Shown: one piece after another, positions 1 to 9,176 of the stretch | How the letters are laid out: the number at the start of each line of letters is the position of its first letter | How positions within the stretch are numbered: position 1 is the stretch's first letter | NCBI RefSeq assembly: GCF_037198285.1 | Contig: NZ_CP147243.1 | Location: forward strand, 682,001 to 746,000 | Direction of reading: 5' to 3' | Origin: Haladaptatus sp. DJG-WS-42 | GTDB taxonomy: Archaea; Halobacteriota; Halobacteria; Halobacteriales; Halococcaceae | DNA length: 64,000 nt | The notes under the pieces: generated by a model | What the model was told of the DNA's origin: nothing | Database searches by the model: none | Seen by the model: only the letters and a program-made list of their open reading frames with translations | Program-made: the position numbers and the translations under genes

Positions 1-462
1 ATGTTCGACATCCTGTCGTTCACCGAACGCGACGAATACTACCGCGTCTTCCCCGACGAGGGAGGTCGCCTCGCACTCACCGCCATCCCCGGCGATGCCG
101 CAGACTCGAAACTCGGCAAGATCACGGGCAAGCGCAGCGTGCAGGGTGGCAAGACGCAGCTGTCTCTCCACAACGGCCAGACGCTCCTCTTCGACGAGGA
201 CCCTGGCTACAACGGCGGCGACTCGCTCGTCGTGTCCAGTGACGCAGAAGTCGTTGCCCACTTCGTCTACGAAGAGGGCGCGCTCGTCACGGCAATCAAG
301 GGACAGCACGCAGGCGAAATCGGCACCATCGAGAACATCGAAGTTGCCCCATCGTCTGCCTCGAACCGCGTCGTCGTCTCCCAAGACGACGGCTCGTTCG
401 AAACGGTCGAAGAATACGTCGTCGTTATCGACGAGAACTTCACCGGAGGTGACGACGAATGA
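1..462 (+). CDS. rps4e: 30S ribosomal protein S4e (5'-truncated by window edge)
   Basis: This is the C-terminal part (153 residues visible) of the archaeal/eukaryotic small-subunit protein S4e. The family is about 230-240 residues, so the N-terminal S4 RNA-binding domain lies before the window, and the ATG at position 1 is an internal methionine. The central S4e domain ([16 protein letters not shown]) is followed by a KOW-like segment around residues 95-110 ([11 protein letters not shown]). The acidic tail ends in a TGA that overlaps the ATG of rpl5 (ATGA, 459-462), so the two are very likely translationally coupled within the spc operon. Confidence 0.95.
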   Translation: MFDILSFTERDEYYRVFPDEGGRLALTAIPGDAADSKLGKITGKRSVQGGKTQLSLHNGQTLLFDEDPGYNGGDSLVVSSDAEVVAHFVYEEGALVTAIKGQHAGEIGTIENIEVAPSSASNRVVVSQDDGSFETVEEYVVVIDENFTGGDDE

Positions 463-977
463 GCGAGGCTGAGTTCCACGCAATGCGACAGCCCCGTGTC
501 GAAAAAGTCGTCGTCCACATGGGTGTCGGCCGCGGTGGGCGCGAGCTCGCCAACGCAGAAGACATCTTAGAAGACGTGACCGGCCAGCAGAGCGTTCGGA
601 CGCTCGCAAAGCGTACGGTCCCGGACTTCGGCATCCGCGAGGGTGACCCAATCGGTGCCAAAGTGACGCTCCGCCACGAGGACGCAGAAGAGTTCCTCAC
701 GACGGCGCTCACGCTCGTCGACCTCAAACCAAAGCAGTTCGACGACAACGGCAACTTCAGCTTCGGCGTTCCGGAACACACGGAGTTCCCAAGCCAGGAG
801 TACGACCCGAACATCGGGATTTACGGGCTTGACGTCACCGTCAACCTCGTCCGTCCCGGCTACCGTGTCGCAAAGCGCGACAAGGTCAATCGACAGATTC
901 CGTCGGCCCACAAGCTGACGGTCGAGGACGCAATCGCGTACCTCGAATCGACGTATGACGTGGAGGTGAACAAATGA
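459..977 (+). CDS. rpl5: 50S ribosomal protein L5 (uL5)
   Basis: Large-subunit protein uL5, 172 residues, full length for archaea. It contacts 5S rRNA and the P-site tRNA in the central protuberance. The opening [16 protein letters not shown] is the family's N-terminal strand-helix, and [18 protein letters not shown] near residues 127-145 is the conserved C-terminal part. The start overlaps the rps4e stop by four bases and the stop overlaps the rps14 start by four (ATGA 974-977). It sits in canonical order between rps4e and rps14. Confidence 0.97.
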   Translation: MSEAEFHAMRQPRVEKVVVHMGVGRGGRELANAEDILEDVTGQQSVRTLAKRTVPDFGIREGDPIGAKVTLRHEDAEEFLTTALTLVDLKPKQFDDNGNFSFGVPEHTEFPSQEYDPNIGIYGLDVTVNLVRPGYRVAKRDKVNRQIPSAHKLTVEDAIAYLESTYDVEVNK

Positions 978-1138
978 GCGAGGAACTCGGCGAGCACGCC
1001 ACGAAGCGGACGGGCCAGCTCCAACAGTGCCAGCGATGCGGTCGCAAACAAGGCCTTGTTGGCAAGTACGACATCTGGCTCTGCCGGCAGTGCTTCCGTG
1101 AGATTGCCCGAAGCATGGGCTTCAAGAAATACAAGTAA
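974..1138 (+). CDS. rps14: 30S ribosomal protein S14 (uS14), zinc-ribbon type
   Basis: A 54-residue protein of the small-subunit head, easy to miss because of its size. Two CxxC pairs (CQRCGR near residue 19 and CRQCFREIA near residue 39) form the zinc ribbon of archaeal-type uS14, and the C-terminus RSMGFKKYK is typical of the family. The ATG at 974 overlaps the rpl5 stop (ATGA). Only one base separates its stop from the rps8 start. Length and position between rpl5 and rps8 both match the archaeal spc operon. Confidence 0.96.
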   Translation: MSEELGEHATKRTGQLQQCQRCGRKQGLVGKYDIWLCRQCFREIARSMGFKKYK

Positions 1139-1139
1139 C

Positions 1140-1532
1140 ATGGCAGATAACGACCCACTCAGCAGCGCACTCTCCGGCATCGACAACGCCGAGAGCGTCG
1201 GTCATCTGACCCAGACAGTTGAGCCCGCCTCGAATATCATCGGCAGCGTGCTTGAGGTCTTCTACGACCGCGGGTACATCAACGGCTTCGAGTTCGTCGA
1301 AGACGGCAAAGCCGGTCGATTCGAGGTTGAACTAAAAGGCGCGATCAACGAATGTGGTTCGGTCAAGCCCCGCTACTCGGCGGGTGCAGACGACTACGAG
1401 CGATGGGAGAAACGGTTCCTCCCAGCCCGTGACTACGGGACGCTTGTCGTGACTACCAGCCACGGGATCATGAGCCACTACGAGGCCCGCGAACAGGGTA
1501 TCGGTGGCCAAATTATCGCGTACGTGTACTGA
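1140..1532 (+). CDS. rps8: 30S ribosomal protein S8 (uS8)
   Basis: Small-subunit platform protein uS8, 130 residues. It binds the central domain of 16S rRNA. The family C-terminal signature appears as VVTTSHGIMSHYEAREQGIGG around residues 104-124 (hydrophobic strand, T-S-x-G-I-M, then the G-I-G-G turn). I chose the ATG at 1140, one base after the rps14 stop, which gives the family N-terminus MADNDPLSSALSGI; an in-frame ATG further upstream would add residues from the rps14 frame. It is followed after three bases by rpl6. Confidence 0.96.
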   Translation: MADNDPLSSALSGIDNAESVGHLTQTVEPASNIIGSVLEVFYDRGYINGFEFVEDGKAGRFEVELKGAINECGSVKPRYSAGADDYERWEKRFLPARDYGTLVVTTSHGIMSHYEAREQGIGGQIIAYVY

Positions 1533-1535
1533 ACC

Positions 1536-2072
1536 ATGGCACGAGTAGAACTCGAAATTCCAGACGATGTGACGGCCGAAGTCGACCGCTTCGACCTCAC
1601 AGTAAGCGGCCCAGAAGGATCGGTAACGCGCCGACTCTGGTACCCGAACGTCACCGTCTCCGTCGACGACAGCGTTGTCGTCATCGAGAGTGACGTTGAG
1701 AAAGCCAAGATGAACGCCACCATCGGGACGTTCTCGAGTCACATCGAGAACATGTTCCACGGCGTGACCGCAGGATGGGAGTACAAGATGGAAGTCTTCT
1801 ACTCTCACTTCCCAATGCAGGTTCGCGTCGAAGGTGACGACGTTGTCATCCAGAACTTCCTCGGTGAGAAGTCCCCGCGACGGACCACCGTTCACGGCGA
1901 CACGGAAGTTCAGATTGACGGCGAGGAGCTGACGCTCACCGGTCCCGACAAAGAACACGTCGGCCAGACCGCAGCGGACATCGAACAGCTCACGCGCGTC
2001 AAAGGCAAAGACACACGGGTGTTCCAGGACGGCGTCTACATCATCGAAAAACCACAGCGAGGTGACGCCTGA
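1536..2072 (+). CDS. rpl6: 50S ribosomal protein L6 (uL6)
   Basis: Large-subunit protein uL6, 178 residues, near the factor-binding site. It consists of two similar alpha/beta repeats; the second ends with the archaeal signature in which [17 protein letters not shown] (about residues 132-148) precedes [14 protein letters not shown]. The N-terminus [12 protein letters not shown] is canonical. Its TGA shares one base with the ATG of rpl32e (TGATG, 2070-2074), a common coupling arrangement in this operon. Confidence 0.97.
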   Translation: MARVELEIPDDVTAEVDRFDLTVSGPEGSVTRRLWYPNVTVSVDDSVVVIESDVEKAKMNATIGTFSSHIENMFHGVTAGWEYKMEVFYSHFPMQVRVEGDDVVIQNFLGEKSPRRTTVHGDTEVQIDGEELTLTGPDKEHVGQTAADIEQLTRVKGKDTRVFQDGVYIIEKPQRGDA

Positions 2073-2785
2073 TGGCAGACGAAGACCAACCACAAGAACT
2101 GACCGACATCAGCGGTGTCGGCGAGGCAAAGGCAGAGGCACTCCGCGAAGCAGGCTTCGAAACGGTCGAAGCCGTCGCACGCGCCTCCCAGTCTGAACTC
2201 GCCGAGGTTGATGGCATCGGTAACGCCCTCGCCGCCCGTATCAAAGCGGACGTCGGTGGCCTCGAAGTCTCAGAGGAGACGGAAGCCGAAGTCGAAGACG
2301 AAGACGCAGAAGCCGAGGAGGCGGACGCCGAAGACGTCGAGACCGAACTGCAGCCACGCGGACTGGTCGATAAGACCCCCGACCTCGACGACGAGGAAGC
2401 GCGCCTGCTCCAAGCACGCGCCCGCACTGGCAAACCGCAGTTCAACCGCCAGGACTACCACAAGAAAAAGCGCACGCCGACCTCGTGGCGCAAGCCACGC
2501 GGCGGTCTCTCGAAGCAGCGCCGCGGCATCAAGGGCAAGGGCCCGATGGTCGAGGCAGGCTACCGCACCCCGAAATCGATTCGGGGTCGCCACCCAAGCG
2601 GCTTCGAAGAAGTGCGCGTCTTCAACGTCGACGACCTCGAAGGCGTCGACGGTGACACGCAGGCAGCCCGTATCGCTGGCTCCGTCGGTGCTCGCAAACG
2701 CGAACGCATCGAAGAGGAGGCAGAGGAGAAGGGCATCCGCGTGCTCAACCCAACCTACGTCGAAGTTGAGGTGACAGAAGAATGA
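2072..2785 (+). CDS. rpl32e: 50S ribosomal protein L32e (eL32) with N-terminal helix-hairpin-helix extension
   Basis: At 237 residues this is roughly 100 longer than the core eL32 fold. Residues 8-65 form a helix-hairpin-helix-like module ([20 protein letters not shown], then [19 protein letters not shown]), followed by a highly acidic linker (about 66-90, mostly E, D and A) and then the eL32 core starting near [20 protein letters not shown]. Such an extension is known for haloarchaeal L32e; its role is not settled. Starts one base into the rpl6 stop and ends in a 4-nt overlap with rpl19e. Confidence 0.96.
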   Translation: MADEDQPQELTDISGVGEAKAEALREAGFETVEAVARASQSELAEVDGIGNALAARIKADVGGLEVSEETEAEVEDEDAEAEEADAEDVETELQPRGLVDKTPDLDDEEARLLQARARTGKPQFNRQDYHKKKRTPTSWRKPRGGLSKQRRGIKGKGPMVEAGYRTPKSIRGRHPSGFEEVRVFNVDDLEGVDGDTQAARIAGSVGARKRERIEEEAEEKGIRVLNPTYVEVEVTEE

Positions 2786-3231
2786 GCGACCTGAAAGCCC
2801 AGCGCCGTCTCGCAGCCGACGTCTTAGACGTGGGCAAGAACAAAGTCTGGATGGACCCAGAAGCCTCAGCCGAGATTGCAGACGCAATCACGCGCGAGGA
2901 CATCCGCGAACTCGTCGCAGATGGCTCCATCAAGGCACAGGACAAGCGCGGGAATTCCCGCGGTCGTGCCCGTGAGCGCAACAAGAAGCGCGCCTACGGA
3001 CACCGCAAAGGCCCCGGTTCCCGCAAAGGGAAGGCTGGCGCACGGCAGAACAAGAAAAAGGACTGGACGAGCCGCATTCGCGCACAGCGAAAGAAGCTCA
3101 AGGAACTCCGCGACGAGGGTGAACTCAACCGCACCCAGTACCGCTCGCTTTACAACAAGGCAAGCGGTGGCGAGTTCCGCAGTGTTCAGTACCTGCTCAA
3201 CTACATCGAACAACAGTACGGTGACGAATAA
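2782..3231 (+). CDS. rpl19e: 50S ribosomal protein L19e (eL19)
   Basis: Archaeal/eukaryotic large-subunit protein eL19, 149 residues, not found in bacteria. The N-terminal segment [20 protein letters not shown] and the following [20 protein letters not shown] are family hallmarks. A basic stretch (about residues 52-100, rich in R, K and [21 protein letters not shown]) is the extended rRNA-threading region. The C-terminal helix is shorter than in eukaryotes. It overlaps rpl32e by four bases and rpl18 by one (TAATG). Confidence 0.97.
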   Translation: MSDLKAQRRLAADVLDVGKNKVWMDPEASAEIADAITREDIRELVADGSIKAQDKRGNSRGRARERNKKRAYGHRKGPGSRKGKAGARQNKKKDWTSRIRAQRKKLKELRDEGELNRTQYRSLYNKASGGEFRSVQYLLNYIEQQYGDE

Positions 3232-3785
3232 TGGCTAACGGACCACGATACAAGGTTCCGATGCGGCGCCGCCGAGAGGTCAGAACGGACTACCACCAGA
3301 GGTTGCGCCTGTTGAAATCCGGCAAGCCTCGTCTGGTCGCTCGAAAGAGCAACCAGCACATCAGGGCGCAGCTGATCACGGCTGGAGACGAAGGCGACGT
3401 GACACTTGCAAGTGCAACGTCCGCCGACCTCGCCGAGTTTGGCTGGGAGGCCCCGACTGGTAACCTGCCTGCAGCGTACCTGACCGGCTTCCTCGCCGGC
3501 AAGCGCGCGCTCGCAGCAGGCCTCGAAGAGGCAGTGCTCGACATCGGCCTTAACACGGCAACCCCCGGCAACAAAGTGTTCGCAGTTCAAGAAGGCGCAA
3601 TCGATGCAGGACTCGACATCCCGCACAACGAGAGCGTCCTCGCTGACTGGTCTCGCACCCGTGGCGAACACATTGCCGACTACGCAGCATCGCTCGACGA
3701 ACCACTCTACAGCGGAGAGTTCGACGCGACCGAACTCCCCGAGCACTTCGACGAAGTGCGTGAACGACTGGAGAACGAACTATGA
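3231..3785 (+). CDS. rpl18: 50S ribosomal protein L18 (uL18)
   Basis: uL18, 184 residues, binds 5S rRNA in the central protuberance. The N-terminal [20 protein letters not shown] and [20 protein letters not shown] are conserved archaeal uL18 sequences. The C-terminal acidic extension (about residues 145-184) is of the haloarchaeal/eukaryotic kind and absent from bacterial L18. The start shares one base with the rpl19e stop; the stop overlaps rps5 by four bases (3782-3785). Confidence 0.97.
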   Translation: MANGPRYKVPMRRRREVRTDYHQRLRLLKSGKPRLVARKSNQHIRAQLITAGDEGDVTLASATSADLAEFGWEAPTGNLPAAYLTGFLAGKRALAAGLEEAVLDIGLNTATPGNKVFAVQEGAIDAGLDIPHNESVLADWSRTRGEHIADYAASLDEPLYSGEFDATELPEHFDEVRERLENEL

Positions 3786-4423
3786 GCAGAAACAACAACG
3801 GCTGGGAGCCACGAACCCGTCTCGGTCGGAAAGTCGCAGAGGGCGACATCACCACGATGGAAGATGCCCTCCGCTCGGGTCTCCCGCTGAAGGAGCCCCA
3901 GATCGTCGACCAGCTCCTCCCGGGGCTCGAAGACGACGTGCTGGACATCAACATGGTCCAGCGCATGACTGACTCCGGCCGCCGTGTCAAGTTCCGCTCG
4001 GTCGTCGCCATTGGTAACCGCGATGGTTACGTTGGCTACGCCCAGGGCCGGGACGACCAGGTCGGTGGCTCCATCCAGAAGGCAATCGAGCGCGCAAAAC
4101 TGAACATCATCGACGTCTCGCGTGGCTGCGGGTCGTGGGAATGTGGCTGTGGGCGACCCCACACCGTCGCACTCCGCACGTCCGGCAAGGCAGGCAGCGT
4201 CGAGGTCGAACTCCAGCCCGCCCCACGCGGGCTTGGACTCGCGGGCGGGGAGACCGTCCGTTCGGTGCTCGAGCTCGCCGGTATCGAAGACATCTGGACG
4301 CGCTCGTCGGGGAACACCCGTACGACCGTCAACTTCGCAAAAGCAACCTTCAACGCGCTTCGCAACACGGCTGAGGCCCGCGTGCCCCAGCACGCCCGCG
4401 AGCAGCGTGAGGTGATCGAATAA
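3782..4423 (+). CDS. rps5: 30S ribosomal protein S5 (uS5)
   Basis: uS5, 213 residues, lies at the mRNA entrance and takes part in decoding fidelity. The double-stranded-RNA-binding-like S5 domain starts near [17 protein letters not shown] (about residues 75-92). The second domain carries [19 protein letters not shown] (about 148-167). A cysteine pair CGSWECGCG near residue 115-123 is typical of archaeal uS5. ATGA overlap with rpl18 upstream and TAATG overlap with rpl30 downstream. Confidence 0.97.
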   Translation: MSRNNNGWEPRTRLGRKVAEGDITTMEDALRSGLPLKEPQIVDQLLPGLEDDVLDINMVQRMTDSGRRVKFRSVVAIGNRDGYVGYAQGRDDQVGGSIQKAIERAKLNIIDVSRGCGSWECGCGRPHTVALRTSGKAGSVEVELQPAPRGLGLAGGETVRSVLELAGIEDIWTRSSGNTRTTVNFAKATFNALRNTAEARVPQHAREQREVIE

Positions 4424-4887
4424 TGCGAGCACTCGTCCAGATTCGCGGTGAAGTGAACATGGAACAGGGCGTCCGCGACACGCTCTCCATGCTCAACATC
4501 CACAAAGTCAACCACGCGACCTTCGTCCCGGACACGGAGGCCTACCGTGGCATGGTCACCAAGGTCAACGACTACATTGCCCACGGTGAACCAAGCAAGG
4601 ACGTCGTCGTCACGCTCCTTCGGACGCGCGCAGAGCCGCTCGAAGGCGACACGACCGTCGACGACGAGTGGGTGGCAGAAAACACCGATTACGACGACAT
4701 CGAGAGCCTCGCAGACGCGCTCTTCGCAGAAGAGACGAACCTCCGCGAGCAAGGCCTCTCTCCCGTGCTTCGCCTCCACCCCCCACGCAAGGGGCACAAC
4801 GGCATCAAGCACGTTACTAAAGAGGGTGGCGAACTCGGTAAGCACACGACAGAGGAGATCGACCACCTCCTCGAGGCGATGCGATAA
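4423..4887 (+). CDS. rpl30: 50S ribosomal protein L30 (uL30), archaeal long form
   Basis: uL30, 154 residues, the long archaeal/eukaryotic form; bacterial L30 is about 60. The start [21 protein letters not shown] and the RLHPPRKGHNGIKHVTKEGG block near residues 118-138 are family motifs. The TAATG overlap at 4423 links it to rps5. Two bases separate its stop from rpl15. Confidence 0.96.
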   Translation: MRALVQIRGEVNMEQGVRDTLSMLNIHKVNHATFVPDTEAYRGMVTKVNDYIAHGEPSKDVVVTLLRTRAEPLEGDTTVDDEWVAENTDYDDIESLADALFAEETNLREQGLSPVLRLHPPRKGHNGIKHVTKEGGELGKHTTEEIDHLLEAMR

Positions 4888-4889
4888 CC

Positions 4890-5390
4890 ATGACCAGTAA
4901 GAAACGACGCCAGCGTGGCTCGCGCACCCACAGCGGCGGTACCCACAAGAACCGGCGTGGTGCCGGACACCGTGGTGGCCGCGGTCGCGCCGGTCGCGCA
5001 AAACACGAGTTCCACAACTACGAACCGCTTGGCAAACACGGGTTCACCCGGCCGCCGTCCGTCCGCGAAGACGTCCGCACCGTGGACGTCCAGACGCTCG
5101 ACGAGAACGCGGTGCTCTACGCCGCAGACGGTCTCGCAGAAGAGACCGACCACGGTTTCAAGCTGGACGCCCGCGACATCGTCGAGGACGGTCACGACGT
5201 CGACGTCGTGAAAGTGCTCGGTGGCAGCCAGATTCGTAACCAGCTCGTCGTAACGGCTGACGACTTCAGCGAGAGCGCACGCGAGCTCATCGAGGGCGAA
5301 GGCGGCGACGCCATCCTCAGTGAGCGCGGCGAAGAGCGCCAGGCTGAACTCGAAGCAGACGACGAAGACGAAGACGAGGACGCGGAGTAG
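4890..5390 (+). CDS. rpl15: 50S ribosomal protein L15 (uL15)
   Basis: uL15, 166 residues, an early-assembly large-subunit protein. The extended basic N-terminus TSKKRRQRGSRTHSGGTHKN then RRGAGHRGGRGRAGR (to about residue 37) is the glycine/arginine tail that threads into 23S rRNA. The globular C-terminal domain follows, and the last ten residues are almost all D and E. It lies two bases after rpl30 and four bases before secY. Confidence 0.97.
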   Translation: MTSKKRRQRGSRTHSGGTHKNRRGAGHRGGRGRAGRAKHEFHNYEPLGKHGFTRPPSVREDVRTVDVQTLDENAVLYAADGLAEETDHGFKLDARDIVEDGHDVDVVKVLGGSQIRNQLVVTADDFSESARELIEGEGGDAILSERGEERQAELEADDEDEDEDAE

Positions 5391-5394
5391 ACCC

Positions 5395-6870
5395 ATGGGC
5401 TGGAAGGAGGCTGCTGAACCGGTGCTCACCCGAATGCCGTCGGTACGCAGACCGGAAGGTCACGTGCCGTTCCGTCGCAAGCTCGGCTGGACAGCGGGCA
5501 TTCTGGTGTTGTATTTCTTCCTGACGAACGTGTTCCTGTACGGACTCGGCTCCGGGCAGTCTGACGTGTTCGGGCAGTTCCGCTCCATCCTCGCGGGTGG
5601 TCAGGGGACAATCCTGCAGCTCGGTATCGGTCCAATCGTCACCGCAAGTATTGTGCTGCAGCTACTCGGCGGCGCCGACCTCTTGGGCCTCGACACGAGT
5701 AACCCGAGAGACCAGATCCTCTATCAGGGCCTCCAGAAGTTCCTGGTGGTCGTGATGATTCTGCTCACCGGCCTCCCGATGGTCTTCGCAGGAAACTTCC
5801 TGCCCGCAGACCCACAGGTCGCCCAGAGCCTCGGCATTGGCCTTGGCGGCGTGAAGTGGCTCATCTTCGCCCAGATCTTCGTTGGCGGCATCCTCATCCT
5901 GTTCATGGACGAGGTCGTCTCGAAATGGGGCGTTGGCTCAGGGATTGGCCTGTTCATCATCGCCGGTGTGAGCCAAAGTCTCGTGGGTGGCTTCTTCGCC
6001 GTCCCCGGGATTGGCTCGAACGAAGCCGGGCTGTTTGCGACGTGGTTCGGCATGCTTACCGGCAGCGTTGACATGCCAAGCCTCCTGACGGTTCCGGGCT
6101 TGCAAGTGCTCTTCATGGGTGAAGGGCAGATTCTTGCGCTCATCACGACCCTCCTCATCTTCGGTGTGGTCGTGTACGCAGAGAGCGTCCGCGTCGAGAT
6201 TCCCCTCTCGCACTCGCGTGTGAAGGGAGCTCGCGGTCGCTTCCCCGTCAAACTCATCTACGCGAGCGTCCTGCCGATGATCCTCGTTCGTGCGCTCCAA
6301 GCGAACATCCAGTTCCTCGGACGCATCTTAGAGGCCCAGTGGGCCGGAATGCCCGGCTGGGTCGGCACGTACGCCCAAGGCCAGCCCGTGAGCGGGTTGT
6401 TCTACTACCTCGCTCCCATCCAGTCACCAGGGCAGTGGATGTGGTGGCTTGGCCAGACGACGGCCGAGCCGTGGATGATTATCATCCGCGTGCTCATCGA
6501 CCTGACCTTCATGGTCATCGGTGGAGCTATCTTCGCCATCTTCTGGGTGGAGACCACCGACATGGGGCCGGAAGCAACCGCGCGCCAGATTCAGCGCTCG
6601 GGGATGCAGATTCCCGGCTTCCGCCAAAGTCCCGGTGTCATGGAGAAGGTCTTAGAACGCTACATCCCGCAGGTCACCATCATCGGTGGTGCCCTCGTGG
6701 GCCTGCTCGCCGTCATGGCGAACATGCTCGGCACCATCGGTGCCGTCTCCGGGACGGGACTGCTGCTCACCGTCTCCATCACGTACAAACTGTACGAGGA
6801 GATTGCTGAGGAGCAACTCATGGAGATGCACCCGATGATGCGCCAGATGTTCGGCGGCGGCGGCGACTAA
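5395..6870 (+). CDS. secY: Preprotein translocase subunit SecY
   Basis: Channel-forming subunit of the Sec61/SecYEG translocon, 491 residues, about ten membrane helices. The N-terminus GWKEAAEPVLTRMPSVRRPE is the cytosolic amphipathic helix. The first membrane helix (ILVLYFFLTNVFLYGLG) and the following plug region are clear, and cytosolic loops contain the basic segment SHSRVKGARGRFPVKL. I chose the ATG at 5395, four bases after rpl15; an in-frame ATG at 5320 lies inside rpl15 and is rejected. As in most archaea it closes the spc operon, but adk does not follow directly (it starts at 18556). Confidence 0.98.
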   Translation: MGWKEAAEPVLTRMPSVRRPEGHVPFRRKLGWTAGILVLYFFLTNVFLYGLGSGQSDVFGQFRSILAGGQGTILQLGIGPIVTASIVLQLLGGADLLGLDTSNPRDQILYQGLQKFLVVVMILLTGLPMVFAGNFLPADPQVAQSLGIGLGGVKWLIFAQIFVGGILILFMDEVVSKWGVGSGIGLFIIAGVSQSLVGGFFAVPGIGSNEAGLFATWFGMLTGSVDMPSLLTVPGLQVLFMGEGQILALITTLLIFGVVVYAESVRVEIPLSHSRVKGARGRFPVKLIYASVLPMILVRALQANIQFLGRILEAQWAGMPGWVGTYAQGQPVSGLFYYLAPIQSPGQWMWWLGQTTAEPWMIIIRVLIDLTFMVIGGAIFAIFWVETTDMGPEATARQIQRSGMQIPGFRQSPGVMEKVLERYIPQVTIIGGALVGLLAVMANMLGTIGAVSGTGLLLTVSITYKLYEEIAEEQLMEMHPMMRQMFGGGGD

Positions 6871-7129
6871 GTAGATACTGGAATGTCGAATTGACTGAAT
6901 TCGGCGTTCTGAGCCTTTTATTTCACTCTGTCTAAGCAGCTCTGTCGTTGCGAGTTGGGGTTGTTGCAATTCTACTGAGACTCCTGCGCCAACCCACTTT
7001 CTAGCTTCCTCCTGTTCGATACCGACCTGCTCCGCTGGATACCCCGCTGCGGTAGCCGTTTCTTTAGTGTCGCGCCAGCTGTTCGGTGCTGGCAAGTAAC
7101 CGAACCGCTTGGGGTACCCCGGAACCGTG
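6871..7129. other. AT-richer interval between secY and the convergent gene at 7130
   Basis: A 259-base stretch with lower GC than its flanks. No complete gene was recognised. On the minus strand one frame stays open through the whole interval, one base out of frame with the neighbouring gene's stop, and encodes a peptide that looks protein-like (RFGYLPAPNSWRDTKETATA). It may be the lost 3' part of that gene; see findings. No obvious terminator for secY was seen beyond short T runs near 6917-6920. Confidence 0.5.
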
Positions 7130-7747
7130 TTACGGGATATTGTCGGTCTTCCGTTTGAGTTCCCGTTCATCCCGCCAGGTCTGCCCGTGCTCTGTCCGCA
7201 GAAGAAAGGCGAGGTGTGATGCCGCCATCCCGTTATCGTACTTTTCTCGTTCTGTTTCGTCATCCGAGTACTGTCGCTTCAACACCCACGTCTTCGCCAG
7301 GTACGCCGGAGAGGCGAGCATTCCGAGTTCCCACGTGTACCCGCCATCGAAATCCTCGATGACCGCCACAATATGGGAGGCTCGGCCACACAGAATATCG
7401 AATACACCCCACCATAACGCCATCTGCTCCGATTCTATCCCAAAATCTTCTAACTGCATCGCCACCGACGGCGGCGTCTCTCGTCGGTCTAATCGGTCGT
7501 ACACCAATTCTCGACGTTTCGCCGCCGGACTCGGCTCTTCGTTTTCGTCGCTGTCGTCACCCGCCCCGACAACCAAGTAACGGTGCTCGTGATTCTTGAT
7601 GCGCTGTAGTTCTTGGCCATTCAGGATGCTTTTCAGCGTCTGGTGCTCCTCGGGAGTCAATACCCCCACAACCGCGTCGCCGAGTACATGCTGTATCGCG
7701 TCTTCAACGTCGTCTTCCTCGATGTCGGAAGGAACCGTCATTATCAT
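7130..7747 (-). CDS. Uncharacterised haloarchaeal protein, possibly deoxyribosyltransferase/TIR-like fold
   Basis: 205 residues, function not recognised. The N-terminal third is acidic and helical (TPEEHQTLKSILNGQELQRI). The C-terminal half has a pattern of hydrophobic strands around GRASHIVAVIEDFDGGYTWE, followed by LGMLASPAYLAKTWVLKRQ. A small-residue pair followed by an E in a nucleotide-binding strand recalls nucleoside 2-deoxyribosyltransferase or TIR-like proteins, but this is only a resemblance. The reading frame ends abruptly at 7130 and a frame shifted by one base continues plausibly, so the gene may be frameshifted. A second ATG lies at 7741. It is divergent from the winged-helix gene at 7866, and base composition suggests accessory DNA. 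Confidence 0.55.
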   Translation of the reverse strand: MIMTVPSDIEEDDVEDAIQHVLGDAVVGVLTPEEHQTLKSILNGQELQRIKNHEHRYLVVGAGDDSDENEEPSPAAKRRELVYDRLDRRETPPSVAMQLEDFGIESEQMALWWGVFDILCGRASHIVAVIEDFDGGYTWELGMLASPAYLAKTWVLKRQYSDDETEREKYDNGMAASHLAFLLRTEHGQTWRDERELKRKTDNIP

Positions 7748-7865
7748 ACCCGTCGAAATGTCACACCATTAATCCTCGTACTACTTTCACCTTCACGTTG
7801 CTACTTTTTACGAGACTGGTTGCAGTACCATTTACAGATTCATCTTCACTGAGATACAAATAGTT

Positions 7866-8339
7866 ATGTTGGCAGACCCAATATACACAAATATGCACCC
7901 GAGCAACGCTGGCCGGAACCATATCGACATCCGCCACACCACCAGCGACACCCCATCGAGTGCGACAGACAGCTTCAACGAGTGGCTCGCGCTCCAGAAA
8001 TCCACCGACGAAACCCGTGCGAACATCATCGCTGACCTCGTTGGACACCCGACCATGGCCACCGTTGAGGAACTCGATTACATGAACCCCGACCTCAGCG
8101 ACCACTCCATCCGAAGACATCTCAATATCCTCATCGACGCGAAAGTCGTCAAAGAGTACGAACTCGACACCCGTCTTCGCAACTATCCATACAAGTTCTA
8201 CGGGGTTACCACAGAAGCCCGCGACCTGTTCGACCGGAACAACCTGTTCCCTGCCGACGCCTGGAAACGCCAGTACGCAAAAGTCAAAAAGACGCCCCGT
8301 ATCCGCGAAGTTGAAACCATGCCACGGCCCGACAAGTGA
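7866..8339 (+). CDS. Winged-helix DNA-binding protein (ArsR/PadR-like)
   Basis: 157 residues. A winged helix-turn-helix is visible from about residue 55: IIADLVGHPTMATVEELDYM is the first helix pair, DHSIRRHLNILIDAKVVKEY the recognition helix and start of the wing. The remainder (TRLRNYPYKFYGVTTEARDL) fits the wing and a dimerisation tail ending in LFPADAWKRQYAKVKK. It is likely a transcription regulator. The 118-base gap to the divergent gene at 7747 is the natural place for its operator. An alternative start is the ATG at 7893. The target genes cannot be told from the sequence. Confidence 0.75.
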   Translation: MLADPIYTNMHPSNAGRNHIDIRHTTSDTPSSATDSFNEWLALQKSTDETRANIIADLVGHPTMATVEELDYMNPDLSDHSIRRHLNILIDAKVVKEYELDTRLRNYPYKFYGVTTEARDLFDRNNLFPADAWKRQYAKVKKTPRIREVETMPRPDK

Positions 8340-8420
8340 ACGATTGGAGACCGCGCGGGATGCCACCGACGCGCTACGAGGTGCAAGCGTCGAAGTCGTG
8401 ACCGGTTTTGCGAACTGAAC

Positions 8421-8909
8421 TTAGAGTGCGCCCCAGTCAACCGGCCCGCTCACGAAGCGTTCGTTGAGCCGCGGCAACACCGTTTCAGCCCACGCTTCGA
8501 CGAAGTAGTCGTAGGCCTTCGTCCACGCTGCGCCTTCGCCCCAGCCGCTGTGGGTCAGCGTGACCTGCGTGCGGTCGTTCGGGAGGTCACGGAAGCGGAC
8601 AACGACGCTCGTTCGCTGGTCGCGGACGGTGGGCAGCGACGGTGGGGCGTTCCACGTGAAACTCAGCATCCGCTTCGGTTCGATGGCGAGGATGACGTTG
8701 CCTTCGCCGCCGCGGAGGCCGTCATCCGCATCGGGACTGAAAAACAGCTCGTAGGTGCCCATCACGACGAGGTCAACGGTACAGTCGGGCGCGAAGAAGC
8801 TTCGAACGCCCGCGTCGGTGGTCCAGGCGTCCCAGACAGCGGCTCTGCTGGCCGGAACAGTGACCGTTGCGTGGATGACGCGCTCTCTGCCGATAGAACG
8901 AAGCTGCAT
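8421..8909 (-). CDS. SRPBCC/AHSA1-domain protein
   Basis: 162 residues forming one START-like (SRPBCC, AHSA1) domain. Residues 11-30 (VIHATVTVPASRAAVWDAWT) are the family's first strand and helix; the mid part contains GVRSFFAPDCTVDLVVMGTY and the last third DRTQVTLTHSGWGEG followed by the long C-terminal helix. These proteins bind hydrophobic ligands, and some activate Hsp90; the actual ligand here is unknown. I chose the ATG at 8909 because the further upstream frame to 9047 does not resemble the family. Convergent with the regulator at 8339 across 81 bases. Confidence 0.85.
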   Translation of the reverse strand: MQLRSIGRERVIHATVTVPASRAAVWDAWTTDAGVRSFFAPDCTVDLVVMGTYELFFSPDADDGLRGGEGNVILAIEPKRMLSFTWNAPPSLPTVRDQRTSVVVRFRDLPNDRTQVTLTHSGWGEGAAWTKAYDYFVEAWAETVLPRLNERFVSGPVDWGAL

Positions 8910-9176
8910 ACAGAGCGTAGGCTGGCAGAGAGCGTAAAGTCGTGCGCTCGCCAACCCGTTGTGGCATCCGGCCCCACAAACAACCGATTCTGAGAGTGAG
9001 AGGAGCCCCCGCAAAGAGCGATGCCCGTTGGCCGGTCGTTCACCCAAACTGGATATTGCAAAACCCAGAGGTGGAGACGCGCGCTGGGATAATGAGCGCG
9101 ATTCAGGGCGACTGACTGGTCAGAATACGGCGCTTCGGCGCGAGGTTGAAACGTGTGGTACGCCAACCCACACCAC
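8910..9176. other. Intergenic region, no gene recognised
   Basis: A 267-base interval between two divergent genes. It contains short GC-rich inverted repeats (for example GCGCTTCGGCGC near 9131-9142) and several weak A/T patches, but no open frame with coding character. It presumably holds the promoters of the 8909 and 9177 genes; I could not place either TATA box with confidence. Confidence 0.4.
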
